A stretch of 5,901 nt of DNA, from NCBI GenBank assembly GCA_030447125.1, contig JAUJLZ010000131.1, positions 1 through 5,901 on the forward strand, given 5' to 3'. Position 1 is the first letter of the stretch. Each line of letters starts with the position of its first letter. The DNA is from Acidimicrobiales bacterium (lineage in GTDB: Bacteria > Actinomycetota > Acidimicrobiia > Acidimicrobiales > CADCSY01). The notes under the pieces were generated by a model. The model was not told the origin of the DNA and did no database searches. It saw only the letters and a list, made by a program, of their open reading frames with translations. A program made the position numbers and the translations under genes. Positions 5,149 to 5,901 of this stretch are shown in pieces.

Positions 5149-5901
5149 GAGGGGGGTCGGACCTGGATCAGCCGGCGCCACTCCACCGTGGGGACCGGGC
5201 AGCCACAGGGCCACCCGACGCTCCCGAGCCGACGCTCCCCGGCCGACGGCCACCACCTCCACCCGGCGGGCCTCCAGGCGCCCGGCGCCGTCGCCGGTAG
5301 GGCCGACCCAGCCCGACGAGGGTGACGAGACGACGGTGCGCAGGCGGACGTCGGCCGGTACGGGCCAAGCACTGCCGCCTGAAAGCCGGGCGCTGCCGTC
5401 GGGGGCGCTGCCGTCGGGCGCACCACCGACGGGACCGGCGCCGCGCGCCGCTCGGGAACCGCCGGACCCCGGGACCCAAGGGGCCAGCGGCACCAGGACC
5501 GAGCCCCGCTCCCGAGCCCGGGCGGCCAGGCGCCGGGCATCGCCGGGTGACACCCGGCGGGCCAGCCCGGCCCACACCAGGTCGACGGCGTCGAGCAGCG
5601 CGGCCACCACTGTGGCCCACCTGTCCGCAGGGGCCTGGACCACCACCACCCGTTCCAGGGCCACCCCCAGCTCGGCTGCGGCCAGCAGTCCGGGTGAAGC
5701 CAGGCCAACCCCGGCCACCCACGACCCCTTGACCGAGGCGGCCGCGCCCAGGGCCAGGGCCAGCGAGGTGGCACCTGCCCCCCCCTCGACCATGACCGTC
5801 GATCCCCGGCGCAGGCCGCCCTCGGGAAAGAGAGGGGCGAGGGGATCCAGCACGGCCAGGAGCTGCTCGCCGGCGAGGGCGACGGGGCGGGCCCACTCCC
5901 C
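5131..5901 (-). CDS. imuA': ImuA'-like RecA-related mutasome protein (5' end outside window)
   Basis: The frame is open to the right edge; 256 residues are visible, starting GEWARPVALAGEQLLAVLDP. The segment LFPEGGLRRGSTVMVEGGAGATSLALALG is the typical opening of the actinobacterial ImuA' family, a RecA-like protein that acts with ImuB and DnaE2 in damage-induced mutagenesis. The loop EGGAGATS (visible residues 39-46) sits where RecA has its P-loop but lacks the Lys of GKT/S; whether that is general in the family I cannot verify here. Further family-like segments are VVVVQAPADRWATVVAALLDAVDLVW and, near the end, EARRVEVVAVGRGASARERRVALWLPGP. A Gly/Ser/Asp-rich insertion with two PDGSA repeats (5390-5419) interrupts the middle. 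A GTG at 5853 is possible, but the upstream frame also looks coding, so the true start probably lies beyond the window. The last codons and the TAG stop lie in the inverted repeat. Any LexA/SOS operator would be upstream, unseen. Confidence 0.82.
   Translation of the reverse strand, partial: GEWARPVALAGEQLLAVLDPLAPLFPEGGLRRGSTVMVEGGAGATSLALALGAAASVKGSWVAGVGLASPGLLAAAELGVALERVVVVQAPADRWATVVAALLDAVDLVWAGLARRVSPGDARRLAARARERGSVLVPLAPWVPGSGGSRAARGAGPVGGAPDGSAPDGSARLSGGSAWPVPADVRLRTVVSSPSSGWVGPTGDGAGRLEARRVEVVAVGRGASARERRVALWLPGPHGGVAPADPGPTPLRSLSH
5390..5419 (-). repeat. Two-copy 15-bp repeat in imuA', pentapeptide PDGSA
   Basis: gcgctgccgtcgggg at 5390-5404 and a copy differing only in its last base at 5405-5419. 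It encodes APDGSAPDGSA inside a Gly/Ser-rich insertion of ImuA'. It has the same 15-bp period as the three arrays in imuB. Confidence 0.7.

Noticed and set aside
4482..5774. Long minus-strand frame covering parts of imuA' and imuB
   Set aside because: It is out of frame with both recognised proteins and gives Arg/Gly/Pro/Trp-rich sequence; the ImuA' and ImuB frames explain the region.

Overview
The window is strongly G+C-rich, uses GTG starts, and carries an imuA'-imuB pair together with an LPXTG-type surface protein. This combination points to a high-G+C Gram-positive bacterium (Actinomycetota). The class cannot be settled from this sequence alone.

Layout from left to right. (1) 1-318, plus strand: the 3' end of a surface-protein gene. 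Its visible part is a collagen-like Gly-X-Y tract (six Glu-Asp-Gly then seven Ala-Pro-Gly triplets), a linker, and an LPKTG sorting signal with membrane segment and basic tail. (2) 319-541: a 223-bp convergent intergenic region, less G+C-rich than its surroundings, with one small hairpin and a possible decayed coding fragment on the minus strand. (3) 542-2254, minus strand: a full-length Wzz / bacterial tyrosine kinase fusion, which normally controls the length and export of surface polysaccharide. (4) 2255-2355: a divergent promoter region of about 100 bp, with a candidate -10 box placed for a leaderless transcript. (5) 2356-3237, plus strand: an unrecognised protein with a Cys/His-rich head, an Asn/Gly-rich linker, a helical coiled-coil-like segment and a 17-residue tandem repeat. 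(6) 3242-5901, minus strand: the imuA'-imuB operon, with imuA' running off the right edge. The imuB stop lies only 4 bp from the stop of gene (5).

The parts form two themes: a cell-surface set (LPXTG collagen-like protein and polysaccharide co-polymerase/kinase), and a DNA-damage mutagenesis set (ImuA'/ImuB, which work with DnaE2 and the beta clamp in translesion synthesis). The Cys-rich repeat protein sits between them and is divergent from the kinase; its function is unknown.

The most notable non-genic signal is a perfect 13-bp inverted repeat with a 25-nt loop (5098-5148) exactly across the imuA'/imuB junction. It supplies the last codons of imuA' and precedes two well-placed Shine-Dalgarno sites that suggest imuB starts further in than its longest reading frame. 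In-frame 15-bp (pentapeptide) repeat arrays occur in three places in imuB and one in imuA'. No CRISPR array, tRNA, rRNA, insertion sequence or origin was seen.
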